From contig JAYRXX010000022.1 in NCBI GenBank assembly GCA_041917295.1, positions 8,851 through 72,850 on the forward strand: a stretch of DNA of 64,000 bases, in the 5' to 3' direction. This DNA is from JADKHR01 sp041917295. GTDB taxonomy: Bacteria > Elusimicrobiota > Elusimicrobia > FEN-1173. Both the position numbers and the translations under genes were made by a program. Of this stretch, positions 18,766 through 27,302 are shown one piece after another (within the stretch, counting starts at the first letter, position 1; every line of letters starts with the position of its first letter). The notes beneath the pieces were generated by a model, which was not told the origin of the DNA, did no database searches, and saw only the letters and a program-made list of their open reading frames with translations.

Positions 18766-20787
18766 TCATCGTTTAAGGTTTACAAGTTCTTCCAGCAATT
18801 GGTCAGACGTGGTAATGACCCGGGCGTTGGATTGGAACCCGCGCTGGGTGACGATCATGTCGGTAAATTCCCGGGCCACGTCCACGTTCGACATTTCAAG
18901 CGTTCCAGAAATAATGCTTCCCCGTCCGCCCGACTTGGCCGCGCCAAATTCGGCCGTGCCCGAGTTGGAGGACTCGGACATAAAGTTGCGGCCTTCCCGT
19001 TTCAACCCCGCCGAGTTACGAAACGTGGCCACCGCCAGCTGGCCCAACGTCAAGTTGCGTCCGTTTGAGAAGGTTCCCACCACGTCGCCTTCCTGACCGA
19101 TGGAAAACCCGCTGAGGGTCGCGGAGCTAAACCCGTCTTGTGAGTTCAACACAATTGAGGAATCGTTGGTGAACTGGGTGCATCCCGTAAAATCGACCGC
19201 AATAGCCAACGGGGACGCCGCGCCGCTGGTCAGCGGGATGGAAATACTTCCCGTGGGCGTAACCAACGTTCCCGCGTTGTCAAAGTTCATCACGCCTGTG
19301 CCCACCGCGGTTCCGGCATAGGTGGCCGACCATTGCCAGCTGTTAGCGGCTGTTTTCGAAAACCGAAAATCCACACCCAGTGGATTGCCCAGGGAATCGA
19401 ACACCTGCGTGGAAGTCCGATAACTGGTGGCGTCCTGAGCGGCTTGGACTTCGCCGAAACTTTGAGAGGCTGAAAACGTGGGCCGCAAATCGTCGGACGG
19501 GTTCGGTCCAGCGCCCAGAACGAGACCTGTAACGGCGTTGACCGCGCCGTCCGCGCCGGTCAGCAACAGCGACCCGTCCGTGTCGATCACCAGATCTTCG
19601 CCCGTGGCCGGAGCGCCGGTAAACAGCGCCGTCCGCAAAGCGTCTCGGTAATCGGCGTAGGTCGTGGTGCCCAAAATGTCCGCCAGCACCGGGGAAGACG
19701 CGATGATGCTGGACTTCACGTTGGCGGAAATCAACGTGATGTCGTCACCGACGGCCAAACCCAATGACACCCCGGACGACGACATCAAATCCACCAGCTC
19801 GTCGGTGCCCACCGCGGGGCGCAACAGCTCTTCGGAATCGCCGGTGATGCCGCCCCCGGCGATGGAAACAGGAAACCGGAACGCGTTGTTTGCCAAGGTG
19901 TTTCCCGGCACGCTGATTTGCAAATTTGTGATGGCGTTGGATCCGTCGGTGGTGACCCGGATGGATCCGTCGGCTTGGACCGCCGCCGTTTCCGTCAAAT
20001 CGCCGTCGGCCACACTGCGCAGGGCCGCTTGAATGGCCGCCGCGATGTTCGCCAACGTGGTGCCGGCATTAACGACGATCGGCGCGGCCGCAATTAAAGT
20101 TCCGCCCACCGATCCGGAAATGGACAACGACGTTCCCGCCGTTAACCCCAACGACGCGCCCGCCGAGTTGCGCAAATCCGTTGCGAGCGTGGTTCCAGCC
20201 GCCGAGGCCAACAACGACGGGGTTTGGGCGATGGTCCCTTGGATCAACGTTCCGGCCGCGTCCAGGTTTCCGTTAAAAGTCATGCGACCCGTTCGCTGGG
20301 CGGGCAGAACGTCGCCCACGGGGATCGACAACTCTTCAATGGGTTGCGACGTGTCCACGACGCTGTTAACGGCGTTCCAGCCCATGTAGACGGAACCGTC
20401 CGACGGGTTCACCAAATTCCCCCGAAGACCCAATTCCATCAGACCGGCCCGGGAATATTTGTTGCGGGCTCCGTCGTTCACGACGAAATACCCTTCCCCT
20501 TGCAATGACATATCCGTGGATCGCCCGGTGGATTCCAAGTTTCCCTGGGTGTTGATGGAGTCGACGCTGTGAATAAAGGAACCCAACCCCAGCTGAACCG
20601 GGTTGGTTCCGCCCACCGCCTGGGGCGCGGAGGCGTCTCTCACCGTCTGATACACCAGGTCGCCGAAACTGACCCGGTTGTATTTAAATCCGATGGTGTT
20701 CACGTTGGACAAGTTGTTACCGATCACGTTCATGCGGAACTGGTGGTTCTTTAATCCGGACACGCCGGAAAACAAGGCTGGCATCAT
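18766..20787 (-). CDS. flgE: Flagellar hook protein FlgE (long form)
   Basis: FlgE polymerises into the hook. The 673-residue product begins ALFSGVSGLKNHQFRMNVIG and ends with the conserved coiled region SNVDVAREFTDMIVTQRGFQ. It is long: E. coli FlgE is about 400. The added central part (about 200-430) contains two similar modules of the type GTSLSISGSVGGTLI...TLANIAAAIQAAL, probably extra surface domains. The start is the first of two adjacent ATG codons (20787), preceded by a strong AGGAGG. A sigma-54-like promoter (20847-20862) lies in the 76-base gap upstream. Confidence 0.95.
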   Translation of the reverse strand: MMPALFSGVSGLKNHQFRMNVIGNNLSNVNTIGFKYNRVSFGDLVYQTVRDASAPQAVGGTNPVQLGLGSFIHSVDSINTQGNLESTGRSTDMSLQGEGYFVVNDGARNKYSRAGLMELGLRGNLVNPSDGSVYMGWNAVNSVVDTSQPIEELSIPVGDVLPAQRTGRMTFNGNLDAAGTLIQGTIAQTPSLLASAAGTTLATDLRNSAGASLGLTAGTSLSISGSVGGTLIAAAPIVVNAGTTLANIAAAIQAALRSVADGDLTETAAVQADGSIRVTTDGSNAITNLQISVPGNTLANNAFRFPVSIAGGGITGDSEELLRPAVGTDELVDLMSSSGVSLGLAVGDDITLISANVKSSIIASSPVLADILGTTTYADYRDALRTALFTGAPATGEDLVIDTDGSLLLTGADGAVNAVTGLVLGAGPNPSDDLRPTFSASQSFGEVQAAQDATSYRTSTQVFDSLGNPLGVDFRFSKTAANSWQWSATYAGTAVGTGVMNFDNAGTLVTPTGSISIPLTSGAASPLAIAVDFTGCTQFTNDSSIVLNSQDGFSSATLSGFSIGQEGDVVGTFSNGRNLTLGQLAVATFRNSAGLKREGRNFMSESSNSGTAEFGAAKSGGRGSIISGTLEMSNVDVAREFTDMIVTQRGFQSNARVITTSDQLLEELVNLKR

Positions 20788-20846
20788 GGTTTCGGTTCCT
20801 CCTGGTTTTGGATGCACTTCCCAATACGGCTGATCATTTTCACTTA

Positions 20847-20862
20847 TGCAAGATTCGTGCGA
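20847..20862 (-). promoter_or_regulatory. Sigma-54-like promoter upstream of flgE
   Basis: On the minus strand the motif reads TCGCACG, four bases, TTGCA. It matches the -24/-12 consensus TGGCACG-N4-TTGCA except for one base of the -24 GG pair (C for G). The predicted start (about 20836) leaves a leader near 49 bases with a good ribosome site. It lies in one of the few real gaps inside the flagellar run, which supports function; the -24 mismatch is a caution. Confidence 0.45.
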
Positions 20863-20863
20863 A

Positions 20864-21214
20864 TCACAACAGTACGGCGCTGTCGATTTGAGTAAATACG
20901 TTATCGCGCAAACGGTCGCGGGTCATCGAGGTGATAACAATTTTTTCCCGGACGTTGGCGATAAAGACCTTATCGTCCATCAGCAGGACTGTCGAGCGGG
21001 CTCCTTTAGCCGCCGCTTTGTCCATGCCCTGGTCCAACCGCTCTTTTTCGGCGTCGGTCAGGTGAATGCCGTCGCGTTGGAGCCGTTCTTCGGCGTGTTT
21101 GGAAAACTTAACCAACTCCCGCCGAAAAATACTGTCGAACCCGTCCGCGGGCCGGGCACGGCCGGGCGCCGATGGCGACCCCGCCGCCCCAATCGACCCG
21201 ATCCCGTCGATCAC
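20864..21214 (-). CDS. Flagellar operon protein, TIGR02530 type
   Basis: This 116-residue protein matches the conserved flagellar operon family usually found between flgD and flgE. It has FSKHAEERLQRDGIHLTDAEKE-type and LLMDDKVFIANVREKIVITS segments and ends DNVFTQIDSAVLL. Its exact role is not known; the position suggests hook assembly. The start is GTG overlapping the flgD stop. The charged C-terminal half is the conserved part. Confidence 0.85.
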   Translation of the reverse strand: MIDGIGSIGAAGSPSAPGRARPADGFDSIFRRELVKFSKHAEERLQRDGIHLTDAEKERLDQGMDKAAAKGARSTVLLMDDKVFIANVREKIVITSMTRDRLRDNVFTQIDSAVLL

Positions 21215-21621
21215 GCCAGCACCTCGCTAAGGCCGGTCAACGGAACCTCTTTGTTGGTATTTAAGTGCAGAATTAATTTTTCCTCGCTCATCCGAAGTCC
21301 ATCCACAATGCCTTGGACGCTGTCCCCGGCCTCGGTTCGACCCTGGACAAACCGCCCCAACAGGCTCCCCCCTTGGCCCCACTGGGTGGTCTTCGTAAGT
21401 TCGGCCATGGAATCGGCCAACTTTTGGGTTTGTTCCAGGGACGAAAACTGGGCCAGCGTTCCCACCATCTCCTGTTCGGACGCCGGGTTCAAGGGATCTT
21501 GATGTTCCAATTGGGTGGTGAGCAGTTTAAGGAAATCATCCTTGCCCAATCCCCCCGTGTTGCGTTTCGCCGTAAACTCCGTGTGGTCTGCGGACGTGAC
21601 ACCGTTGACGCTTTCAGCCAT
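21211..21621 (-). CDS. flgD: Hook-capping protein FlgD (short form)
   Basis: FlgD caps the growing hook and is discarded later. This 136-residue product has the N-terminal signature LGKDDFLKLLTTQLEHQDPL and the helix MVGTLAQFSSLEQTQKLADS. It lacks the Ig-like C-terminal domains of longer FlgD (about 230 residues); only a short SH3-like remnant is visible. The ATG follows AGGAGG. It lies between fliK and the TIGR02530 gene. Confidence 0.9.
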   Translation of the reverse strand: MAESVNGVTSADHTEFTAKRNTGGLGKDDFLKLLTTQLEHQDPLNPASEQEMVGTLAQFSSLEQTQKLADSMAELTKTTQWGQGGSLLGRFVQGRTEAGDSVQGIVDGLRMSEEKLILHLNTNKEVPLTGLSEVLA

Positions 21622-21633
21622 GATAGAAACCTC

Positions 21634-23211
21634 CTAAGCGACTAAATCCACTCGCCATGCCCCTGAAGACACGGGATGAGGATTGGTTTTGGGTCCCTCT
21701 GAAACCTGATTGGCGTTGACCGGAAACGCCGACCACCGGGATCCGTCAGCATCGGACCGGCCGTTGCCTACGCCGCCCGAAGACACCTGCACCGCCAACC
21801 CGTTAACGGTCCAGCCCAGGGTGTTGAGGGATCCGGACAGTTCTTTCAACCCGGCCACAACCGAATGGCGGGCGGAATCGTTTTCCACCGTAAATCGCAT
21901 GGACACGTCTTTGCCTTTGGCTTCCAGGGCGATGTTCATCTCACCCAAATGCTCCGGATGAAGTTCCACGTGAACCACCGATCGACCCGATTCAAGGTGG
22001 ACATGAATTTGTTTCGCAAGTTCCATGGGCGAAGGCGACAACACCGCAACCGGCACCGCGGGCCGAACCGGTTCCGCCGGGGACCCTTTTTCGATTCGGG
22101 GGGGAGAAACGACCCCTTCTCCCGTTAAAACAACTTCGGCCGAGCTTTTAAACGAACTCGTTGCGTCCGAAACGGCCTTTAGCGCATCACGAAACGTCGC
22201 GTCTTGCTCGATTGAAGGCAACTTGCTTTCCGGCGCGGGCATGGTGGACTGTACGCTGGGAAGGGGACCGGATTTCTGCTGGATCGGCCTCTCCACTTTA
22301 GCGACAACGGGGATTTCTCCGTTATCCGAACTCCCATTGACAAAGGCGTTTGACGACAGAGAAGGACGGGCCGCATCCGGAGTTCCTTGGGTCCTCTCTG
22401 GGCGATCCGTCTCCGCTTTGGGTAAAGAAAGATCCGGCGTGCTGACTTCGGCAGGAGGAACCGCTGGCTGGTCTGATTCCAATGAAGAAGTCGGCGCAAC
22501 TTTGGCTTTGGGGTTTTCGATCACAGGCGCACCAAAACCTGTGTTTAATTCTCGACCTGTTCTCGCCACGGCCTCAACAACGCCGGAATTTTCAGGGGAT
22601 TCCACGATCAACCCCCCATTGGAATTCGGTTCAACGCGGTCCGGCACAATCACCGCCAAGGGGATCTCCGCGACCACCAAAGGCAACGGCGCCGAAACCG
22701 AAACCGGGGGAGCGGGCACGGATGATTCTTTCGCTAATGAAGGATCGTCTGTGTCGGAGTCCTCTTCTCCGGCCCCCCCTTCCAGGGGGATTGCAGGCAG
22801 GATCTCCTCCACCGGAGGGGATTCCAAATCCCCCGCCAAAGACGGGTCAACCGACTCCGGCAACAGAACCATCAGGTCGGGTGTTTCTTTGACCGCCAGG
22901 GAGTTGGGAACAGACGGAAGCGACACCGTTTCGAGCGGCACCAAACCGGGGACCTCCATCACGGCCACCGGTTCTACACTTTGCTCAGAACAATTTTTGG
23001 GGCTCGACTGATTGGTCTGCTCAGGTTTGGCGGGCAATTCGGATTTCGCCGATACCGTATTTTTAGGCGGGAGAGGCCCCCCCGCCGGTGCACTTTCACG
23101 GTTGCATTCTTCTTTAAGGCACGCGGAAAATTCGTCCGCGTTTGTCGCCGGTCCCGGCGATCCTTTCGGCCCTCCCTCAAGGGGTCCAGGCCCGATCATG
23201 GGAACACTCAT
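21634..23211 (-). CDS. fliK: Hook-length control protein FliK
   Basis: FliK measures hook length and triggers the FlhB switch. The 525-residue protein has a long, low-complexity Pro/Glu/Ser/Val-rich N-terminal region (about 1-400), expected for a molecular ruler, and a C-terminal FliK domain with VVHVELHPEHLGEMNIALEA and MRFTVENDSARHSVV. The start overlaps the upstream MotE-like gene (ATGA). The N-terminal part has little conservation. Confidence 0.9.
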   Translation of the reverse strand: MSVPMIGPGPLEGGPKGSPGPATNADEFSACLKEECNRESAPAGGPLPPKNTVSAKSELPAKPEQTNQSSPKNCSEQSVEPVAVMEVPGLVPLETVSLPSVPNSLAVKETPDLMVLLPESVDPSLAGDLESPPVEEILPAIPLEGGAGEEDSDTDDPSLAKESSVPAPPVSVSAPLPLVVAEIPLAVIVPDRVEPNSNGGLIVESPENSGVVEAVARTGRELNTGFGAPVIENPKAKVAPTSSLESDQPAVPPAEVSTPDLSLPKAETDRPERTQGTPDAARPSLSSNAFVNGSSDNGEIPVVAKVERPIQQKSGPLPSVQSTMPAPESKLPSIEQDATFRDALKAVSDATSSFKSSAEVVLTGEGVVSPPRIEKGSPAEPVRPAVPVAVLSPSPMELAKQIHVHLESGRSVVHVELHPEHLGEMNIALEAKGKDVSMRFTVENDSARHSVVAGLKELSGSLNTLGWTVNGLAVQVSSGGVGNGRSDADGSRWSAFPVNANQVSEGPKTNPHPVSSGAWRVDLVA

Positions 23212-23903
23212 GGAGTTCCTCCTTTACTTCCCGAAAGGCGGGCGGAAATTGAAGCCGCCCGTTTCGGGGGAAACAACGCTAAAATGGCCGCCACTTCCGC
23301 TTCTTTCATTCGCGCCAACACATCCGCCGCCTCGTTGTTGGGCAACTCCAACAGAATCTTGGCCGCTTTTTCCGGCGTCATGTTCGCGTACATCTTGGTC
23401 ATCTTTTTCGCGCCCATGGCCGCTTTTTGGTCCGCCGCCTGGGCCGTTTTAAGAGCCGATTCCAACTTCACTATTCGCCCCTGGGCGGACTCCAGAGCGT
23501 CTTTCATTTCCTGCACCACTTTCTGGGCCTCGGCAACTTTAATATCCAGCGAATCCATTCTCCGCCCATTGTTTCGCCCGTCCTCTTCCACTTTTAAGAC
23601 CGCTTTCAACTGAACATCCAGGGTGGACCGAAGGGTCTCTTGATCGTTTTTGACGATCTGAAGCTCCTTGAGCGAAACCCCCGGTGTTCCGGGGACCGGG
23701 ACCTCCCTGACGACCATTGGCGATGCAAGAGGCGTGCCAGGCGTAACAACAACGGGTTCGTGGGATTCCAGCAGATTTTTCCATGCCGGGGGCGGGGCGG
23801 ACCGAACCGATCGGACCAACTGGGTCAATCCAACCGTCGTAAAGTAAGACGTGGCGATCGTGGTGAACACCGCCGACATCGAATAGCGTATCGCGTTTCT
23901 CAT
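23208..23903 (-). CDS. MotE-like coiled-coil protein with MgtE N-type domain
   Basis: A 231-residue protein with one N-terminal hydrophobic segment (about 6-26), a long coiled coil (about 75-155) and a C-terminal MgtE-N type domain (MYANMTPEKAAKILLELPNN, about 170-215). Proteins of this shape between fliJ and fliK act as MotE, the chaperone that stabilises stator protein MotC, or as FliJ/FliK assembly factors in Gram-positives and epsilonproteobacteria. It overlaps fliJ and fliK. The function is inferred from architecture and place. Confidence 0.8.
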   Translation of the reverse strand: MRNAIRYSMSAVFTTIATSYFTTVGLTQLVRSVRSAPPPAWKNLLESHEPVVVTPGTPLASPMVVREVPVPGTPGVSLKELQIVKNDQETLRSTLDVQLKAVLKVEEDGRNNGRRMDSLDIKVAEAQKVVQEMKDALESAQGRIVKLESALKTAQAADQKAAMGAKKMTKMYANMTPEKAAKILLELPNNEAADVLARMKEAEVAAILALFPPKRAASISARLSGSKGGTP

Positions 23904-24346
23904 GGGACGTTCCTCCGAAACAGAGTGGCCGCGGCAAAATCGGCCCGTTTGGTTTCCAACGCGCGAATGTCGTCCAAATGGGAACGGCGGCGAATTTCTT
24001 TTAACCGTTCCAAAATTTCCCGGTCCCGCACCGCCTCGCGAAGCGCGGCCTCCTGGGCCGTCACCGCGGCCAGCAGGGGAACCAGGGCTTCCTGAGCCGC
24101 GGCCCTTTTTTCGTCCAAAAAATCCAAATATTCCACCCGGCGACGGTCGCGGACAACGTCCAGATCGCCCGCGGCATTGACCGGCCGGGTTTCAAACCAG
24201 CGGCGGCGTTCCTCATCCAACAGGTCCAACCGCTTTCGGGCCACGGTTACGGCCGCCCGGGCTTCGGCCAACGATCGGGACACCCTGTCCACTTTTCGCC
24301 GCCTCAATTTCAACGGGGTTTCCAACCGAAACTGAAATCGTTTCAT
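23900..24346 (-). CDS. fliJ: Flagellar export protein FliJ
   Basis: FliJ is the coiled-coil stalk in the export ATPase ring. The 148-residue protein begins FQFRLETPLKLRRRKVDRVS and is nearly all charged heptads up to its end, the usual FliJ form and length. It overlaps fliI upstream and the MotE-like gene downstream. Sequence alone is weak for coiled coils; the position after fliI makes the call firm. Confidence 0.9.
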   Translation of the reverse strand: MKRFQFRLETPLKLRRRKVDRVSRSLAEARAAVTVARKRLDLLDEERRRWFETRPVNAAGDLDVVRDRRRVEYLDFLDEKRAAAQEALVPLLAAVTAQEAALREAVRDREILERLKEIRRRSHLDDIRALETKRADFAAATLFRRNVP

Positions 24347-25662
24347 TTTTTGGCCCCGTCCACGAACAAGCCCATCAACTGCTTTTGCGTATCAGCAAAC
24401 GACGAGCCGGCGGCCACCTCCTGGCGCAGAAACTTGTTAACCCGATCCAGATGGTCCAAGGCGTAATCAATTTTGGCATCGGTTCCGCGCACATAGGCTC
24501 CCACCCGGATCAAGTCTTCCGCTTCCCGGTAAGTGGCCAACACCTCTCTTAACCGACCCGCCGCTTTCATGTGCGCGTCGGTCGTCACGTCCGGCATGAG
24601 ACGGCTGAGGGATTCCAAAACGTCCACCGCGGGGTAATGGCCCTGGCCGGCCAGTTTCCGCGACAACACCACGTGCCCGTCCAACAACGACCGAAGCGCG
24701 TCGGCCACGGGTTCGTCCATGTCGTCGGCCTCCACCAGCACCGTGTAAAAACCCGTGATGCTCCCGGTTTCAAATAATCCGGCCCGTTCCAACAAACGGG
24801 GCAAAAACGCGAACACCGACGGGGTGTATCCCTTGGTGGTGGGCGGCTCGCCCAGGGCCAACCCCAACTCGCGTCCCGCCATGGCCAACCGGGTTACCGA
24901 ATCCATCATCAGCAAAACGTTTTTGCCTTCCGAAGCGAAATATTCCGCCGCGGCCGTGGCCCCCAGGGCCGCGTGGAGCCGCGCCATGGGCGTTTGGTCC
25001 GACGTGGCCACCACCACCACCGACCGGGCCAAACCCGACGGACCCAAATCTTTTTCCACAAAGTCCCTCACTTCCCGGCCCCGTTCGCCCACCAGCGAAA
25101 TCACGTTCACATCGGCCTGGGTCGATCGAGCGATCATGCCCAACAAGGAACTTTTTCCCACCCCGCCGCCGGCAAACAACCCGATGCGTTGGCCCCGCCC
25201 GCACGTCAAAATCCCATCAATGGCCCGCACGCCGGTCATCAAGGGTTCCTTGATCCGCCGTCGGCGCATGGGTTCCGGCGGCGACGCGCGCAACGATCGC
25301 CGTTCGGTTAATTGCAACGGACCCCGATCGTCCAAGGGCATTCCCCGATGGTCCACCACCCGTCCCAACAACGCGTCGCCCACCGGCATGGACACCGGCC
25401 CAATGCCGTTCATCCAGATGGACCCAGGCCCCAACCCGTCCACTTCGGTCAACGGGGCGAACAAAATGGTGTCGTCTCGAAACCCCACGGTTTCGGCCCA
25501 AAAAAACCGATGGCCGGTCCGTTCCCACACCCGGCAAATTTCCCCCAACGCCACCGCCGGGCCCACGCCTTCCAGCAATCCGCCCGACACCCGGGTCAAC
25601 CGGCCAACATGACGCGCCAGGGGCAATCGCTCCAGCGTCTCCCGGTAGGCCGCGTAGTTCAT
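24343..25662 (-). CDS. fliI: Flagellum-specific ATPase FliI
   Basis: FliI powers or primes export of flagellar substrates. The 439-residue protein is of F1-beta type, with Walker A GLFAGGGVGKSSLLG (about 162-176), Walker B ending VLLMMDSVTRLAMAGRELGL, and the family segment GEPPTTKGYTPSVFAFLPRL. It overlaps fliH and fliJ by ATGA, in the standard order. Confidence 0.97.
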   Translation of the reverse strand: MNYAAYRETLERLPLARHVGRLTRVSGGLLEGVGPAVALGEICRVWERTGHRFFWAETVGFRDDTILFAPLTEVDGLGPGSIWMNGIGPVSMPVGDALLGRVVDHRGMPLDDRGPLQLTERRSLRASPPEPMRRRRIKEPLMTGVRAIDGILTCGRGQRIGLFAGGGVGKSSLLGMIARSTQADVNVISLVGERGREVRDFVEKDLGPSGLARSVVVVATSDQTPMARLHAALGATAAAEYFASEGKNVLLMMDSVTRLAMAGRELGLALGEPPTTKGYTPSVFAFLPRLLERAGLFETGSITGFYTVLVEADDMDEPVADALRSLLDGHVVLSRKLAGQGHYPAVDVLESLSRLMPDVTTDAHMKAAGRLREVLATYREAEDLIRVGAYVRGTDAKIDYALDHLDRVNKFLRQEVAAGSSFADTQKQLMGLFVDGAKK

Positions 25663-26231
25663 GTTCCTTCCTCGGCCATCCGTCGAAAGGCGCGGTCCAC
25701 CTCTTCCAACCGGGTGGAGACGCGCGCGTCAAACTGTTCTTTTTCGCCGTCGATCATAACGTCGCCGGGGGCCAGTCCGGCATCGCTTTGGACTTTCAGG
25801 CTGGCTCCCGCCGTTTCCGTCAACCCGCGAACCGCCGCCACGTCGTCGTGGTGAACCCGAACCGTCAACGGGCCGTCATCGCCCAACACCGACAATCCTT
25901 CCCGCACCCAGTTGATCACCCCTTCTCGATTGATCGTCAGTTCTTGCCGGCACACCCGCGCCGCAATGGACAAAATCAATTGGGCGATTTCGGGCTCGGA
26001 GCGAGCGTAAAATTTGTCCAGTTCGGCTTGAAATTGCGCCGCCATCTTTTCGCGTTCGCCGGCCAAAACCGCCCCGTTTTCCGCCGCCAGCTCGGCGCGG
26101 ATCTCGGCCGCAATGCGGTCCCGTTCGGCCCGCTGTTCTTCTGTTTTCCGTTCGTCCCGGGGCCCGCCTTTGGATTCAAATCGAACCGACCCGCCGGTCA
26201 CTTTCGACTGTTTCAAAATTTTCGGGGACAT
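25659..26231 (-). CDS. fliH: Flagellar assembly protein FliH
   Basis: FliH is the peripheral stator of the FliI ATPase. The 190-residue product has a charged coiled N-terminal half (about 25-80) and a C-terminal domain with LILSIAARVCRQELTINREG, VRVHHDDVAAVRGL and VMIDGEKEQFDARVSTRLEE, as in FliH/YscL/V-ATPase E proteins. It overlaps fliI and follows fliG after one base. Confidence 0.92.
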   Translation of the reverse strand: MSPKILKQSKVTGGSVRFESKGGPRDERKTEEQRAERDRIAAEIRAELAAENGAVLAGEREKMAAQFQAELDKFYARSEPEIAQLILSIAARVCRQELTINREGVINWVREGLSVLGDDGPLTVRVHHDDVAAVRGLTETAGASLKVQSDAGLAPGDVMIDGEKEQFDARVSTRLEEVDRAFRRMAEEGT

Positions 26232-26232
26232 A

Positions 26233-27294
26233 TCAAACCAGCTGGTCTTCCGGGGCGACTTCGGCGGGCGGCCCTTCCGTTGCCGCCGCGGCCCGCTCCA
26301 CGGGTTTTAAAACGATTTCCCCGCTACGAACCATGTCCCGTACGGACGAGGCGATGCGCCGTTGGGCTTCCTGCACCGCCGCCATTTTTTGCGGAGGCGA
26401 AATTTGGATTTCTTCCTTAAGCGCTTCCCCCACCCGGCCCGACATGTTTTTGAACACTTTATCGGTAACGCTTTCCGAACATTTTCGCAGGGCAATTTTT
26501 AAATCCGCCTGATTGATTTTACCCAGCAACCGTTGAAGATCTTTATCCTCCACTCTGACCAAATCGTCAAAAGTAAACAACGCCTCGGCCACTTTTTGGC
26601 CCAGCTCCGGATCGGCTTTGGTGAGCGCCTCCAAAATCCCCTTGGACACGTCGGACGCCAATTGAGACAGGATTTCCGCCGAGGCCAGTATTTCCGAAGG
26701 CGCCGGCGGCGGAGGGCCCGCGTCCTTTTTTTTGACCAACGACGCCCTCAGCCCCTCGCGAAACCACTGGGCCGTTTCCGACCGCAACGACACACCCCGC
26801 GCTCGAGCCAGCAACACGCCCGCTCGGACATCGCCGGGAAGAAGGATCAACACTTTGGCCGCGAAGGCGTTCGGCAATTCCGCCAGCGCGAACGCGGCCG
26901 TGCCTGGCGATTCCCGGGCCAACGCTTTCGCCGTTTCGGCAGGCCCCGCCTCTTCCGCCATGGCGGAAAAAGGCTTGGCATCCCCCCCGCCCGAGGCTTT
27001 TAGCCGTTGAACAATCTCGGTTGAGCGGCGGGCCCCATACAATCGAGCCAAAACCCCTTCCATCGCGTCCAATCCGTCCTGATCGCCCGTTTCTTCCAAC
27101 GCGTCGGAAAATTCCTTTAAAATCTGGAGGCGGGTTTCGTCGTCCACCTTGACCGGGTTAACCATCTCGGCGCAAATGCGTTCCACCTCGTCCTCCGGAT
27201 AATTTTTCAACACCTCCACGCACTGATCGTCTGGCAACGTGCCTAAAATGAGGGCGATTTTTTGAATATCGGTGAGGGCGGTGGCGGTGGCCAT
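26233..27294 (-). CDS. fliG: Flagellar motor switch protein FliG
   Basis: FliG converts stator force to rotor torque. The 353-residue protein has the N-terminal FliF-binding domain (KIALILGTLPDDQCVEVLKN), middle domains and the C-terminal charged torque domain with ALFTFDDLVRVEDKDLQRLL and VFKNMSGRVGEALKEEI. A C-terminal tail of about 30 residues rich in Ala, Pro and Glu is added. It lies 8 bases after fliF. Confidence 0.96.
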   Translation of the reverse strand: MATATALTDIQKIALILGTLPDDQCVEVLKNYPEDEVERICAEMVNPVKVDDETRLQILKEFSDALEETGDQDGLDAMEGVLARLYGARRSTEIVQRLKASGGGDAKPFSAMAEEAGPAETAKALARESPGTAAFALAELPNAFAAKVLILLPGDVRAGVLLARARGVSLRSETAQWFREGLRASLVKKKDAGPPPPAPSEILASAEILSQLASDVSKGILEALTKADPELGQKVAEALFTFDDLVRVEDKDLQRLLGKINQADLKIALRKCSESVTDKVFKNMSGRVGEALKEEIQISPPQKMAAVQEAQRRIASSVRDMVRSGEIVLKPVERAAAATEGPPAEVAPEDQLV

Positions 27295-27302
27295 GGATTA
27301 GG

